From NCBI GenBank assembly GCA_017939795.1, contig JAGBAA010000131.1, positions 1 to 32,354 of the forward strand: a stretch of DNA of 32,354 nucleotides, in the 5' to 3' direction. Positions 24,417 through 32,104 of this stretch are shown here, piece after piece. This stretch comes from Thermoguttaceae bacterium. GTDB lineage: Bacteria; Planctomycetota; Planctomycetia; Pirellulales; Thermoguttaceae. How positions within the stretch are numbered: position 1 is the first letter of the stretch; the number at the start of each line of letters is the position of its first letter. A model generated the notes under the pieces. That model saw nothing but the letters and a program-made list of their open reading frames with translations. It searched no databases and was not told the origin of the DNA. Position numbers and translations under genes: made by a program.

Positions 24417-25937
24417 ATGAAATGCATTCCATCCCGCCGGATCCTTCCGATCTTTCTGACCATCACCGCGTTTTTTGCTGCGTTTTTCACCGTGTTTGCT
24501 GCCGTTTTGCCAAACACATCCGCCGCAGCTCCGACCGCGGATGGTTTCTATGCCGGAGCCGTTGCGCTCGACATCACGCCGGAGCGTCCCGTGACTCTCT
24601 CAGGGCAATTCTACACGCGGATCTCCAAAGGGGTCTACACGCCCATCATGGCAAACATTCTGGCACTGAATTCCATAAAAGACGGGAAATCGACCCCCGC
24701 GATCCTCGTCAGCATGGACGTCGTGTCGATCCACGAACCGTTCAATCTGGAGTTTCGGAAAAGACTCCAGGAAGAATTCCCGGACGTTCCCTCCGAAAAC
24801 ATCATCCTCTGCGCCACGCACACTCACGCAGGACCCAATCTCGGAAATGACCCTGCAGACCTTCCGAAAGATGCCGACATCATGCACGGAAATGAATACG
24901 CACAGTTCGTTCTGGACAAACTGATCCCGGCAGTCCGAAAGGCTTGGGAAAGTCAGGTTCCGTCACGGTACGGCTACGGACTCGGTTTCGTGAACATCGC
25001 GTACAATCGGCGGGCGGTCTACGCAGACGGCTCGGCCGTGATGTACGGAAAGACGGACCGTCCGGATTTCCGCAGCATCGAAGGGATGACCGATACAGAC
25101 CTGAATGCACTCTGTATCTGGGACAAAAACGACAAACTGACGGCCATGCTGCTGAATGTTGCGTGTCCTTCCCAGGAAAACGAGCATCTCTACTATCTCG
25201 ACGCGGATTTTTGGGGAAGAGCCAGAAATCAGATCTGCGCCAAATATGGAAAGGACGTCGTCGTTCTCGGAACGTGCGGAGCCGCCGGCGACCAGTCTCC
25301 CCACATTCGGTACCGCAGCGCCGCAGAAGAACGCATGATGAAACTGCGCGGTCTTTCCCGTGTTGAGGAACTCGGCCGCAGGATCGCAGTCGCGGTAGAC
25401 GATATTTACGAGCTGATCGCGTCCGACAAAAAAGAAGATCCGGTCATGAAGTTCGAGTATCTCGCTCTGGACCTTCCCCAGCGCATCATTACGGAAAAAG
25501 AATACCAGACCGCCCAGGCAGAGGCCGCACGCCTGGAGGCAGAATATAAAAAAACGGGCAGCTCCAAAGCGTTTGGCCAGATGAACTGGAACCGGCGCAC
25601 CGTCAAACGCTACGAACGCGCAAAAGAAGATCCCGGTCAGACCTATTCGACGAGTGCCTGTGTGCTGCGTCTTGGCGACATCGTGCTCTGTACGAATCAG
25701 TTTGAGCTCTACACCGATTTCGGGATCCAGATGAAAGCCCGTTCCAAAGCCGTCCAGACGTTCGTCATTCAACTGGCATCCGGACGCCCGGCGTGCGGGA
25801 CCTACCTGCCGACGGAATTTGCCGTGAAAGGCGGCGGATACGGTGCCGTCCCAGCCTCCAACATGGTAGGACCGGAAGGCGGACGGATGCTCGTGGAAGA
25901 AACGCTGAAAGCAGTCGAGAGAATGTTTGCCGAATGA
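24417..25937 (+). CDS. Secreted neutral/alkaline ceramidase-like hydrolase
   Basis: The 506-residue protein has an N-terminal signal peptide (hydrophobic residues about 10-30, cleavage near TSAAA), then AGAVALDITPERPVTLSGQF, the opening of the neutral ceramidase fold. ILCATHTHAGPNLG carries the THTHAGP zinc-binding motif at 134-140, VACPSQENEHLYYLDADFWG follows, and VVLGTCGAAGDQSPH contains the catalytic-site region typical of the family (CGAAGDQSP). Neutral ceramidases cleave the amide of ceramide; many planctomycete relatives are annotated only by this domain and may hydrolyse other amides or lipids. The length is shorter than the 650-residue Pseudomonas enzyme, which has an extra C-terminal domain. 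AAGGACC precedes the ATG, and its own promoter and terminator flank it. Confidence 0.85.
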   Translation: MKCIPSRRILPIFLTITAFFAAFFTVFAAVLPNTSAAAPTADGFYAGAVALDITPERPVTLSGQFYTRISKGVYTPIMANILALNSIKDGKSTPAILVSMDVVSIHEPFNLEFRKRLQEEFPDVPSENIILCATHTHAGPNLGNDPADLPKDADIMHGNEYAQFVLDKLIPAVRKAWESQVPSRYGYGLGFVNIAYNRRAVYADGSAVMYGKTDRPDFRSIEGMTDTDLNALCIWDKNDKLTAMLLNVACPSQENEHLYYLDADFWGRARNQICAKYGKDVVVLGTCGAAGDQSPHIRYRSAAEERMMKLRGLSRVEELGRRIAVAVDDIYELIASDKKEDPVMKFEYLALDLPQRIITEKEYQTAQAEAARLEAEYKKTGSSKAFGQMNWNRRTVKRYERAKEDPGQTYSTSACVLRLGDIVLCTNQFELYTDFGIQMKARSKAVQTFVIQLASGRPACGTYLPTEFAVKGGGYGAVPASNMVGPEGGRMLVEETLKAVERMFAE

Positions 25938-25996
25938 TCCCTGCCCATTCCGGGAAATCATTCCGAAAATAAAAATTCAAAAAAAATGCGATCCAT

Positions 25997-26030
25997 GGAG
26001 AAACGAAACTCAAACGTTTCTCCTTTTTTT
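25997..26030 (+). terminator. Terminator after the ceramidase-like gene
   Basis: GGAGAAACG (25997-26005) pairs with CGTTTCTCC (26015-26023), followed by T7. Confidence 0.92.
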
Positions 26031-26047
26031 CTGCTTTTTCATTTTTT

Positions 26048-26076
26048 CAGAAATCAGAAATCAGAAATCAGAAACA
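26048..26076. repeat. Short heptamer tandem repeat
   Basis: AGAAATC is repeated three times in a row and followed by AGAAAC, between the terminator at 25997 and the end of the HNH gene. Too short and simple for a CRISPR; probably a slippage tract. Confidence 0.7.
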
Positions 26077-26094
26077 CGGAGCCGGGACCCGCCG

Positions 26095-26724
26095 TCATCG
26101 TTCCTCGCCAAAGTAGCGCACGGTCGTCCAGAATTCGCAGAAACGCCCTTTCGCGCTTTTTTGAAGACGGATCTCAATGTAGTGGGAAAAATCATCCGGA
26201 GAGAACAGCGTCCGCAGATTCTCGATCTCCTGCCAGACCATCTCACGCCGACGGCGGAGTTTCGGAGCATTCAGCCCCAAAAGCGCGATCGTCTGCCATG
26301 CATTTTCGTCATTTTCATCCACAGGCAGGATCTGGCCGTCCGCCGTGTAGAGAAATCGCGTTTCGCAGGTCGGATCCGATGGAGAAATGAGCGTCGGAAA
26401 GTAAATATTCCGCTTCTTCATCCCGCACGTCAGGTCCCCTTTCGTTCCGCATCCATTGCAGCTCGCAAAAAGATTGAAATAGTCAAGCGCCAGTTCCGGA
26501 AAACTGCTTTTCGGCTTGAAATGCTCGATATGGCAGATCCCCTTCACGATCTCTTCCTCGCAATAGCAGCACAGAAACCCCTGCTCTTCCCGAAGAAATT
26601 CCCCAAACCGTCCCTTCACGTCCGAAACATCCGGTCGACTGAACCGTTCCCAGCTCAGATTCCGATGCGCTCTCAGGTACTCACAAAAAAAATCCGGTGC
26701 ATTGGTTTTGACGATCTGCTTCAT
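26095..26724 (-). CDS. PtuB-like HNH endonuclease (TIGR02646-type)
   Basis: The 209-residue protein matches the TIGR02646/PtuB group of HNH nucleases. GFLCCYCEEEI at 49-59 and CNGC at 89-92 give a zinc-binding Cys pair set; HIEHFKPKS at 65-73 is the catalytic His region; LDYFNLFASC at 80-89 follows. In Septu defence systems PtuB works with the ATPase PtuA, and the same HNH type occurs in some retrons. Here neither an ATPase nor a reverse transcriptase is next to it: the neighbours are the ceramidase-like gene and the phosphofructokinase. It may be a stand-alone nuclease, a relic, or a system with a partner elsewhere. AGGAG nine bases upstream supports the start at 26724. It follows the phosphofructokinase gene on the same strand with 182 bp between. 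Confidence 0.8.
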   Translation of the reverse strand: MKQIVKTNAPDFFCEYLRAHRNLSWERFSRPDVSDVKGRFGEFLREEQGFLCCYCEEEIVKGICHIEHFKPKSSFPELALDYFNLFASCNGCGTKGDLTCGMKKRNIYFPTLISPSDPTCETRFLYTADGQILPVDENDENAWQTIALLGLNAPKLRRRREMVWQEIENLRTLFSPDDFSHYIEIRLQKSAKGRFCEFWTTVRYFGEER

Positions 26725-26748
26725 GAAAGAAATCTCCTGACCGACAGG

Positions 26749-26778
26749 AAAGCCTCTCCCGACAGCAGGAGAGGCTTT
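26749..26778 (-). terminator. Hairpin between the phosphofructokinase and HNH genes
   Basis: AAAGCCTCTCC (26749-26759) pairs perfectly with GGAGAGGCTTT (26768-26778). It is 11 bp with an 8-nt loop. Only three T residues follow on the minus strand, so it may be a weak terminator or a leader structure 24 nt upstream of the HNH start codon. Confidence 0.6.
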
Positions 26779-26906
26779 GGATCTTCATTCCCGGCATTCC
26801 CAACATTCCCGAGAACCTCAACGTTCCCTGCATTTTCTGCAGAGCGAAACATTCAGCGGCATCCCGCCGAACATTCGGTCAGGATCCAGGAATGCGGCAG
26901 GGAAAA

Positions 26907-28100
26907 TTACCCTTCAAAACGCACGTACGTCGGCAGCTCGCCAACCAGCGGACGCAGGTACTCAAGACATGCTTCCGTGACGAAACTGCGGTCTTCGCAG
27001 ATGAATTCATCGGGCATCGGTTTCTCGCCAAGAGCCACTTCCTTCAGCGGGGCTGTACCGAGCGACCAGGTGTACGGAGAATTCGATTCACGCTGGATCG
27101 TGACCATCACGCCGCTGGTTCCTTCAACAGCCAGTTCCACCGCGCGGGCACCGCAGGCGTAAGCTTCTTCAATGTCGTTCGGCATCGCACGGTCCGCACC
27201 GCTCATCTGGAGCGATTCCGTGACCTGGAATTCACCGCGCCAGCCAAACGTTTTGGAAAGCAGCTGATGCAGGACCATCGCGGCACTCGTTCCGCCCATG
27301 GCGCCGAATTCTTTGTTTCCGAAACGGTCGTTCACGCTCGTTGCGCTGATCGGAGTACCGTCCGCAAAGCAGACGCCTTCACCGCACACGACGCTGACCC
27401 AGCCGTACTTTTCGTACGCTTCTTTCGCTTCCGCCAGGAATTTGTCCGTATCGAACGGGCGTTCCGGGACAAGAATGATGTGCGGGGCGTCATCTTCCGA
27501 ACGCTTCGCACACGCAGCAGCAGCCGGAAGCCATCCGGCAGAACGTCCGACCGTCTGGAAAACGACGAACTGGTCGACTTTTTTCATATCGCGGGCGAGC
27601 ATACCGGCCTGCATGACAGAAAGAGCGACATAGCGTGCCGCGGAACCGAATCCCGGCGTATGGTCCGTCGCGAAGAGGTCATTGTCCACGGTCTTCGGAA
27701 TACCAACGCCGATCAGATCGTACCCCTGCTCGCGACAGTATTTTTCAATACGATGGATGGTGTCCATCGTGTCATTTCCGCCGATGAGGAAATAGTAGCG
27801 GATATTGTACTTTTTGAAAAGTTCAAGCACGACCGGGAAATCCGCATCCTGGAGCTTGTGGCGGCAGCTGCCCAGCGCACTGGAAGGAGTGCTCTTCAGT
27901 CCTTCCACGATCTCTGCACGTTCCGCACCCAGATCAATGAGCATTTCCTGCATGAATCCTTCGATACCATAGCGCATACCATAGATCTTTTCGATCGCTT
28001 CGGGATACTTCGCGCAAGCCTGAATGACTCCGCAGAGGCTGGAATTGATGACGGACGTCGGACCGCCGCTCTGACCAATGATGGCATTTCCTTTGAGCAT
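26907..28100 (-). CDS. pfp: 6-phosphofructokinase, probably PPi-dependent
   Basis: The enzyme phosphorylates fructose 6-phosphate to fructose 1,6-bisphosphate. The 397-residue protein has QSGGPTSVINSSL (N-terminal loop), IGGNDTMDT at 106-114, PKTVDND at 135-141 and VGRSAGWLPAAA. In ATP-dependent enzymes the second motif is GGDGS; Asp in place of the second Gly (here GGND) and the nearby Lys in PKTVDND mark pyrophosphate-dependent members. PPi use makes the step reversible and saves ATP, which fits anaerobic or fermentative metabolism, though that is inference. The start at 28100 has AGGAG eight bases upstream. It is transcribed toward the HNH gene and away from the J-like gene at 28262, with a terminator between them. 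Confidence 0.92.
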   Translation of the reverse strand: MLKGNAIIGQSGGPTSVINSSLCGVIQACAKYPEAIEKIYGMRYGIEGFMQEMLIDLGAERAEIVEGLKSTPSSALGSCRHKLQDADFPVVLELFKKYNIRYYFLIGGNDTMDTIHRIEKYCREQGYDLIGVGIPKTVDNDLFATDHTPGFGSAARYVALSVMQAGMLARDMKKVDQFVVFQTVGRSAGWLPAAAACAKRSEDDAPHIILVPERPFDTDKFLAEAKEAYEKYGWVSVVCGEGVCFADGTPISATSVNDRFGNKEFGAMGGTSAAMVLHQLLSKTFGWRGEFQVTESLQMSGADRAMPNDIEEAYACGARAVELAVEGTSGVMVTIQRESNSPYTWSLGTAPLKEVALGEKPMPDEFICEDRSFVTEACLEYLRPLVGELPTYVRFEG

Positions 28101-28184
28101 GAATATTCTCCTGAAAAATGAGACCTGCCGGCCTGCTGGATCAGCAAAACCGACGCTTAACCTAAAAATCTTCTTAAAAACGAA

Positions 28185-28213
28185 GCCGAAACGGAATCAA
28201 CCGAGACGGCTTC
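28185..28213 (-). terminator. Terminator after the J-like membrane protein gene
   Basis: On the minus strand GAAGCCG (28207-28213) pairs with CGGCTTC (28192-28198), followed by GTTTTTA. It separates this gene from the phosphofructokinase gene. Confidence 0.75.
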
Positions 28214-28261
28214 CAGTATTTCTTTTTGATGGATCCGCAAAAACATCGAGAGAAGGAACGT

Positions 28262-30679
28262 CTATTCGTCCCCGTCCTCCTCAGATGCAGCTTCCGCAGC
28301 TTCGGCCTGCTCCGTATCGTCCTCTTCAAGCGGCGGACGCTCAAAAGCAAACGCATTTCCTTCCGCCGGAGCCTGACCATCCATCACGCGGGAGACCATC
28401 TCTTCGGAATCCGTCTCGGAATCAAGCATTTTTTCTTTTTCCGCTTCATATTCGTCAAATTCCGCGAAGGGACGCAGCGGCTCATAGCGATAGTAGGACT
28501 CCAGGATCAGAAGCGCCATCGCGGTGCAGTAAAGTCTGCCCCCTTCATTATTGATGTCTTCTTCACCATAGAACCAGCTTCCGCCTTCGACCTCATCCGC
28601 GGACTGTTTCTTGAGATACTCCGGAAAAACTTTCTCATTCCAGCCGTCCCAGACCTCTCCCTGAAGGTCACGCAGAAGCATCGAGGCGAAAAAATTCCCC
28701 TCCAAATGATCGGCATCATAGCTGTCCAGGATCTGCGACGCGACCGTGAGAGCATCCGCATACTCCGGCGTCTTTTTGCCGAAGATCTGGATCCCGAAAA
28801 ACGCCGCCTGCATTTCCCGCAGTTCCAAAGCCGAAAGATTCTCGAAATCCTTCTTTTTCTTGCTCAAAAGCAGGATCTGATTCGAAAGGAATTCATTCGC
28901 CTTCATGATGATGCTGTTGGGGACCGCGATCCCGGCATCCTTGGCCGACTTCAGCGCAATGAGATTCCAGACCGTCGAAGCAGCATTTCCCTTCACGGAA
29001 CTCGGTGCAGGATCCATCGTGAAATCGATCGTGACCCGCCGCTCGACTTCCGGAAATCCGCCGTCCGTAAGCTGCTGCCGGGAAATATGTTTCACCAAAG
29101 CCTGCGCAAACTGCGAAACTGCCTCCAGCTGTTTTTCCTTACGGTCCTTCATTTCACGCGCAAGCGAAATGTAGTCGCAAACCGCCGCCGTTCCCCACGC
29201 ATGAGGATGGAACCCCGCCCGGGCGTCCTGTTCCACGGCAAGCGTCGCTTCGATCCGTTTCGCATTTTCACGCATCGCCGGCAAGACCTGCTCATCCGAA
29301 GCCGGACTGGCAGAGTTCATGAGCGCAAGGATCACGCGCTGCATCGCCGCCATATCTTTTTCATCCAACTCACCGGACCCCAAAACCGCCATCATCGCCA
29401 GGGTGGTCGCCGAGACAGGATTCTCTTTTGCCAGTCCCGGATTCTGATACTTGCGCGCATTGGGACGCGGCTTGCCGTTGGCGAGGAGCGTATGGTCGAA
29501 ATTCCAGTAGGACGATTTTCTGTCCTTCAGCATCTTCTCCATGAGCCACGTGACCGCCGCTGTCGTTCCGGTCTGCGTTTTCTTCGTGTCCGCCCCGTAG
29601 AATTTCATCATCGTCTCGCGGCTGGACGCAGTGTGCAGTGCGGCACCGCGGCCGAGATTCTCGATCGTTTCTCGGGAGATCCCGGAGTCCGTCTTCTTTT
29701 TCTCAGGTTTTTCTTCAGGATCTTCCTCTTCTTCCTCATCCGCTTTGGATCTGGAGGTCGATTTTTTCTTTTCGGCTTCCTTTTTCTTTTCCGCGTCCGT
29801 CTGTTCGCGGCTCAGGTCTTCTTCAGAAAGATGGACCGGATCATCGAGAGAATCCCCGGCACCCGCCAGGTCAAACGCCCCCTCGTCCTCTTCCTCTCCG
29901 GCCGTTTCTTTGACCGCTGCTTTTTTGGTCGGCTCTTTCTTTTCAAGTTCCTGCATCACATTTTCCTGTGCGGGACGAAAATCAAGCTCATCCGCCGATT
30001 CCGCCATCTCCATCCCCATGCTGATGTCTTCCAAAGAATCTTCGATCGTAGATTCCGGAGCCTTGGCGATCTCTTCCGTTTTTTTATCGGAACCGCCGGA
30101 AAACATCAAAAACGCAGCGATCAATACCGCCGCACCGCCGCCGACTGCCGCATAAATGGGCGTCGGATCGTTCTTCTGCGGCTTCCGTTTTTTGGAACCG
30201 GACGACTTTCGGGCACCATTTCCGCCAAGGATCGGATCCTGGACCGGAGGAGGCGCGGGGACCCCCACCCCCTGCGGCATCACCCCCTGCGGAGGCATCT
30301 GCGGCGGCATTTGCTGAGGCATCATCCCCTGCGGCTGTCCCACCATCGGCGGCTGCGGCACATTACCCATCGCAGCATACCCGGCCTGCATCGCGGCATA
30401 GGCGGCAGACTGAAGCTGAGCATCATACGCTGCCCGCTTCGCAGGATCCAGAAGAACGACACGCGCCGCCGAAAGCTCATTGAGCAGTCTCTGCGAATCG
30501 CCGGAATGCTTTCCTCCCTGGAATGTCCGAATATGCGCCATCTGACGATCCGCAGCATTGGAGATCACGTCCGGATTATTCTCATAAAGCGGGATCCCCA
30601 AAAGACGGTAATGGTTCGGCGGCTGTTCTGCCGGGGAAATTCCAAGCCACGTATAGTACGGATCAAATGCATTCGACAT
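28262..30679 (-). CDS. Planctomycete J-like-module membrane protein with alpha-barrel (prenyltransferase/cyclase-type) C-terminus
   Basis: The 805-residue protein has four parts. Residues 1-90 form a module that opens FDPYYTWLGISPAEQPPNHYRLLGI and ends LLNELSAARVVLLDPAKRAAYDAQL. It is J-domain-like in its end but lacks an HPD motif, and recurs in planctomycete signalling and membrane proteins. Residues 105-150 are Met/Pro/Gln-rich. Residues about 174-193 are one transmembrane helix (IYAAVGGGAAVLIAAFLMF). A Glu/Lys/Ser-rich region to about 340 is probably disordered, on the opposite side of the membrane. The last part (from about 360) resembles the alpha/alpha barrel of squalene cyclase or prenyltransferase beta-subunit proteins (AVTWLMEKML, TAAVCDYISLA, DGGFPEVERR, GGSWFYGEED, YCTAMALLILESYYRY). 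No catalytic DXDD was seen, so it may only bind ligands. It is a single-gene unit. Confidence 0.75.
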   Translation of the reverse strand: MSNAFDPYYTWLGISPAEQPPNHYRLLGIPLYENNPDVISNAADRQMAHIRTFQGGKHSGDSQRLLNELSAARVVLLDPAKRAAYDAQLQSAAYAAMQAGYAAMGNVPQPPMVGQPQGMMPQQMPPQMPPQGVMPQGVGVPAPPPVQDPILGGNGARKSSGSKKRKPQKNDPTPIYAAVGGGAAVLIAAFLMFSGGSDKKTEEIAKAPESTIEDSLEDISMGMEMAESADELDFRPAQENVMQELEKKEPTKKAAVKETAGEEEDEGAFDLAGAGDSLDDPVHLSEEDLSREQTDAEKKKEAEKKKSTSRSKADEEEEEDPEEKPEKKKTDSGISRETIENLGRGAALHTASSRETMMKFYGADTKKTQTGTTAAVTWLMEKMLKDRKSSYWNFDHTLLANGKPRPNARKYQNPGLAKENPVSATTLAMMAVLGSGELDEKDMAAMQRVILALMNSASPASDEQVLPAMRENAKRIEATLAVEQDARAGFHPHAWGTAAVCDYISLAREMKDRKEKQLEAVSQFAQALVKHISRQQLTDGGFPEVERRVTIDFTMDPAPSSVKGNAASTVWNLIALKSAKDAGIAVPNSIIMKANEFLSNQILLLSKKKKDFENLSALELREMQAAFFGIQIFGKKTPEYADALTVASQILDSYDADHLEGNFFASMLLRDLQGEVWDGWNEKVFPEYLKKQSADEVEGGSWFYGEEDINNEGGRLYCTAMALLILESYYRYEPLRPFAEFDEYEAEKEKMLDSETDSEEMVSRVMDGQAPAEGNAFAFERPPLEEDDTEQAEAAEAASEEDGDE

Positions 30680-31101
30680 AAAATTTTCTCTTGATTTTCA
30701 AGTCGTTCCACTATCCAGGTCCCACACCGGATCTTCGGACAAAATGTGCCGAGGACATCGGATGGAAAGCTTTTTATTTCGGCATAAAGAGGAAAAGTAC
30801 AAAATGACTCCAAAATATCCATACTTCTCCCCTCCTCTTTATTTTACTCGGCTTTTTCACCGTGTAAAGGGGGCCGGGCAAAATTCACGAAAAAAATTCC
30901 TTAACTTTTTCAAATTTTGCGCAAAATACCGCATTTTCCAAGAGAACCAGCCAATTCTTTCGAAAAAAATCCCAGACAGACCATAAAAATTTCATGAAAT
31001 TGCCCCATTTGGAAATTTTTTGTTTCCCCCTCAGACTTTCGGTATATAATGAAAGGAAATGATGAAAAATTTCCTGCCATCCTCAACCAAAGAGAATTTC
31101 C
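30680..31101. other. Intergenic region between the J-like gene (-) and the two-TM protein gene (+)
   Basis: About 420 bp, A/T-rich, with no supported gene. A perfect 14-bp palindrome ATTTTGC-GCAAAAT lies at 30914-30927, and a TATAAT at 31045-31050. An 80-codon frame at 30744-30986 has no ribosome site and is not called. Confidence 0.5.
31020..31050 (+). promoter_or_regulatory. Possible promoter of the two-TM protein gene
   Basis: TATATAAT (31043-31050) is a good -10; TTGTTT (31020-31025) is a weak -35 with 17 to 19 bp between. It is less convincing than the TTGAC-type promoters elsewhere. Confidence 0.4.
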
Positions 31102-32028
31102 ATGTCCCCGATCTCCGCATTCTTTTTTTTCAGAAATTGTTCCCTGGCGACACGATCCGTGCTGATCTCGGAAACTGGGCCGGATCACGTACAGATCCGG
31201 GGCAGAAGAGCCGGGATCCTGGCCTTTCTGTTTACGCATATGGGGCTTGACCTCACGATGTCTCTGGAACTCTCCGAATCCCGGATCGAGCTGATCGCTT
31301 CCTCCCTGAGCGGACGTCTTCATGAGATCATCCCGCTGACGAAGATCTCCTCGGTCGGCGTCGGATACTCCAAACCCGTACTGGCTCTGGTGCTGGCATT
31401 TGCGGTCCTGCCGTTCGGATGCTTTATGCTCTTTCATTCACTGCCGGCAGCATTTTTCCTCCTTGCCTCGGCACTCGCACTGTTTTTCTTTTTTCTCTTT
31501 CAGAAAACGCTCCTCATTTACTTTACGTCTGAAAGCGGAAATACGGCGGCACTCACTTTCCAGCGCAGTTTTTTCGAGTCCGTCAGCGTCTCAGAAACAG
31601 ACGCCTACCGCATCATCAATATCCTGACGGCACTGTTGGAAAATGCTTCCGCTCCTGCCGGTCAGCGAACGGTACGCCCCGCGGTACGGGATCCGTTTGC
31701 CGCCGCGGCAAACTCACGTTTTCCAAACGGAACATCTTCCGGGATCAAAACCGGACCACATCCGCTCGCCCCGCCTTCCGGGATCCAGAGTACCGCTTTT
31801 CGTTCATCGGCCGGAAATAATTTGCAGTCCGAAACCCCTTCCGGGATCCAGACGGGACCGCATCCGCTCACACCGCCCTCCGGTCCCCCCATGCCTCCGG
31901 ATATTCCGAAGTTCCAGACACATTCCCAAACGCCTCCCCCAATACATTCCCAAATGCCGCCCCGAACACACTCCGGAACGTCTTCCCACATGCCGGAACT
32001 CCTAAATCCAGAGGATTCGGAATGCTGA
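31102..32028 (+). CDS. Membrane protein of unknown function with proline-rich C-terminal repeats
   Basis: I do not recognise this 308-residue protein. The first 90 residues have a beta-rich pattern (RIELIASSLSGRLHEIIPLTKISSVGVG) that could be a PH-like fold. Two close hydrophobic segments at about 92-112 and 114-134 look like a membrane hairpin, followed by a short soluble piece (LIYFTSESGNTAALTFQRS). From about 190 the tail is rich in Pro, Ser, Thr and His, with two near copies of SGIxTGPHPLxPPSG and then HSQ-PP units. The tail looks disordered. AAAGAGAA lies upstream of the start. A possible second start is ATG 31237 (M46), but the upstream one gives the fuller N-terminal fold. Function and partner are unknown. 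Confidence 0.6.
   Translation: MSPISAFFFFRNCSLATRSVLISETGPDHVQIRGRRAGILAFLFTHMGLDLTMSLELSESRIELIASSLSGRLHEIIPLTKISSVGVGYSKPVLALVLAFAVLPFGCFMLFHSLPAAFFLLASALALFFFFLFQKTLLIYFTSESGNTAALTFQRSFFESVSVSETDAYRIINILTALLENASAPAGQRTVRPAVRDPFAAAANSRFPNGTSSGIKTGPHPLAPPSGIQSTAFRSSAGNNLQSETPSGIQTGPHPLTPPSGPPMPPDIPKFQTHSQTPPPIHSQMPPRTHSGTSSHMPELLNPEDSEC
31737..31888 (+). repeat. Repeat in the proline-rich tail
   Basis: TTCCGGGATC starts near 31737 and again at 31839, an offset of 102 bp (34 codons). The following 40 bases encode SGI(K/Q)TGPHPL(A/T)PPSG in both copies. Several silent and coding changes separate them. Confidence 0.7.
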
Positions 32029-32034
32029 AAACGA

Positions 32035-32069
32035 ATAAAAAAGGGAGGCAGCGCCATTCTCTGCCTCCC
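32035..32069 (-). terminator. Terminator after the ankyrin gene
   Basis: GGGAGGCAG (32043-32051) pairs with CTGCCTCCC (32061-32069), followed on the minus strand by T6. On the plus strand the T run is absent, so it mainly serves the ankyrin gene. Confidence 0.85.
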
Positions 32070-32104
32070 GGATCCGCCGTTCTGTCCAAACGTCCGTCTG
32101 CCGA

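Noticed and set aside
26048..26076. Tandem repeats as a CRISPR array
   Set aside because: The repeats are 7 bp and contiguous, without spacers; no Cas gene is present.
28226..30694. An 822-codon open frame opposite the J-like membrane protein gene
   Set aside because: The Arg/Phe/His-rich product mirrors the Glu/Lys-rich gene on the other strand, the usual look of an antisense shadow.
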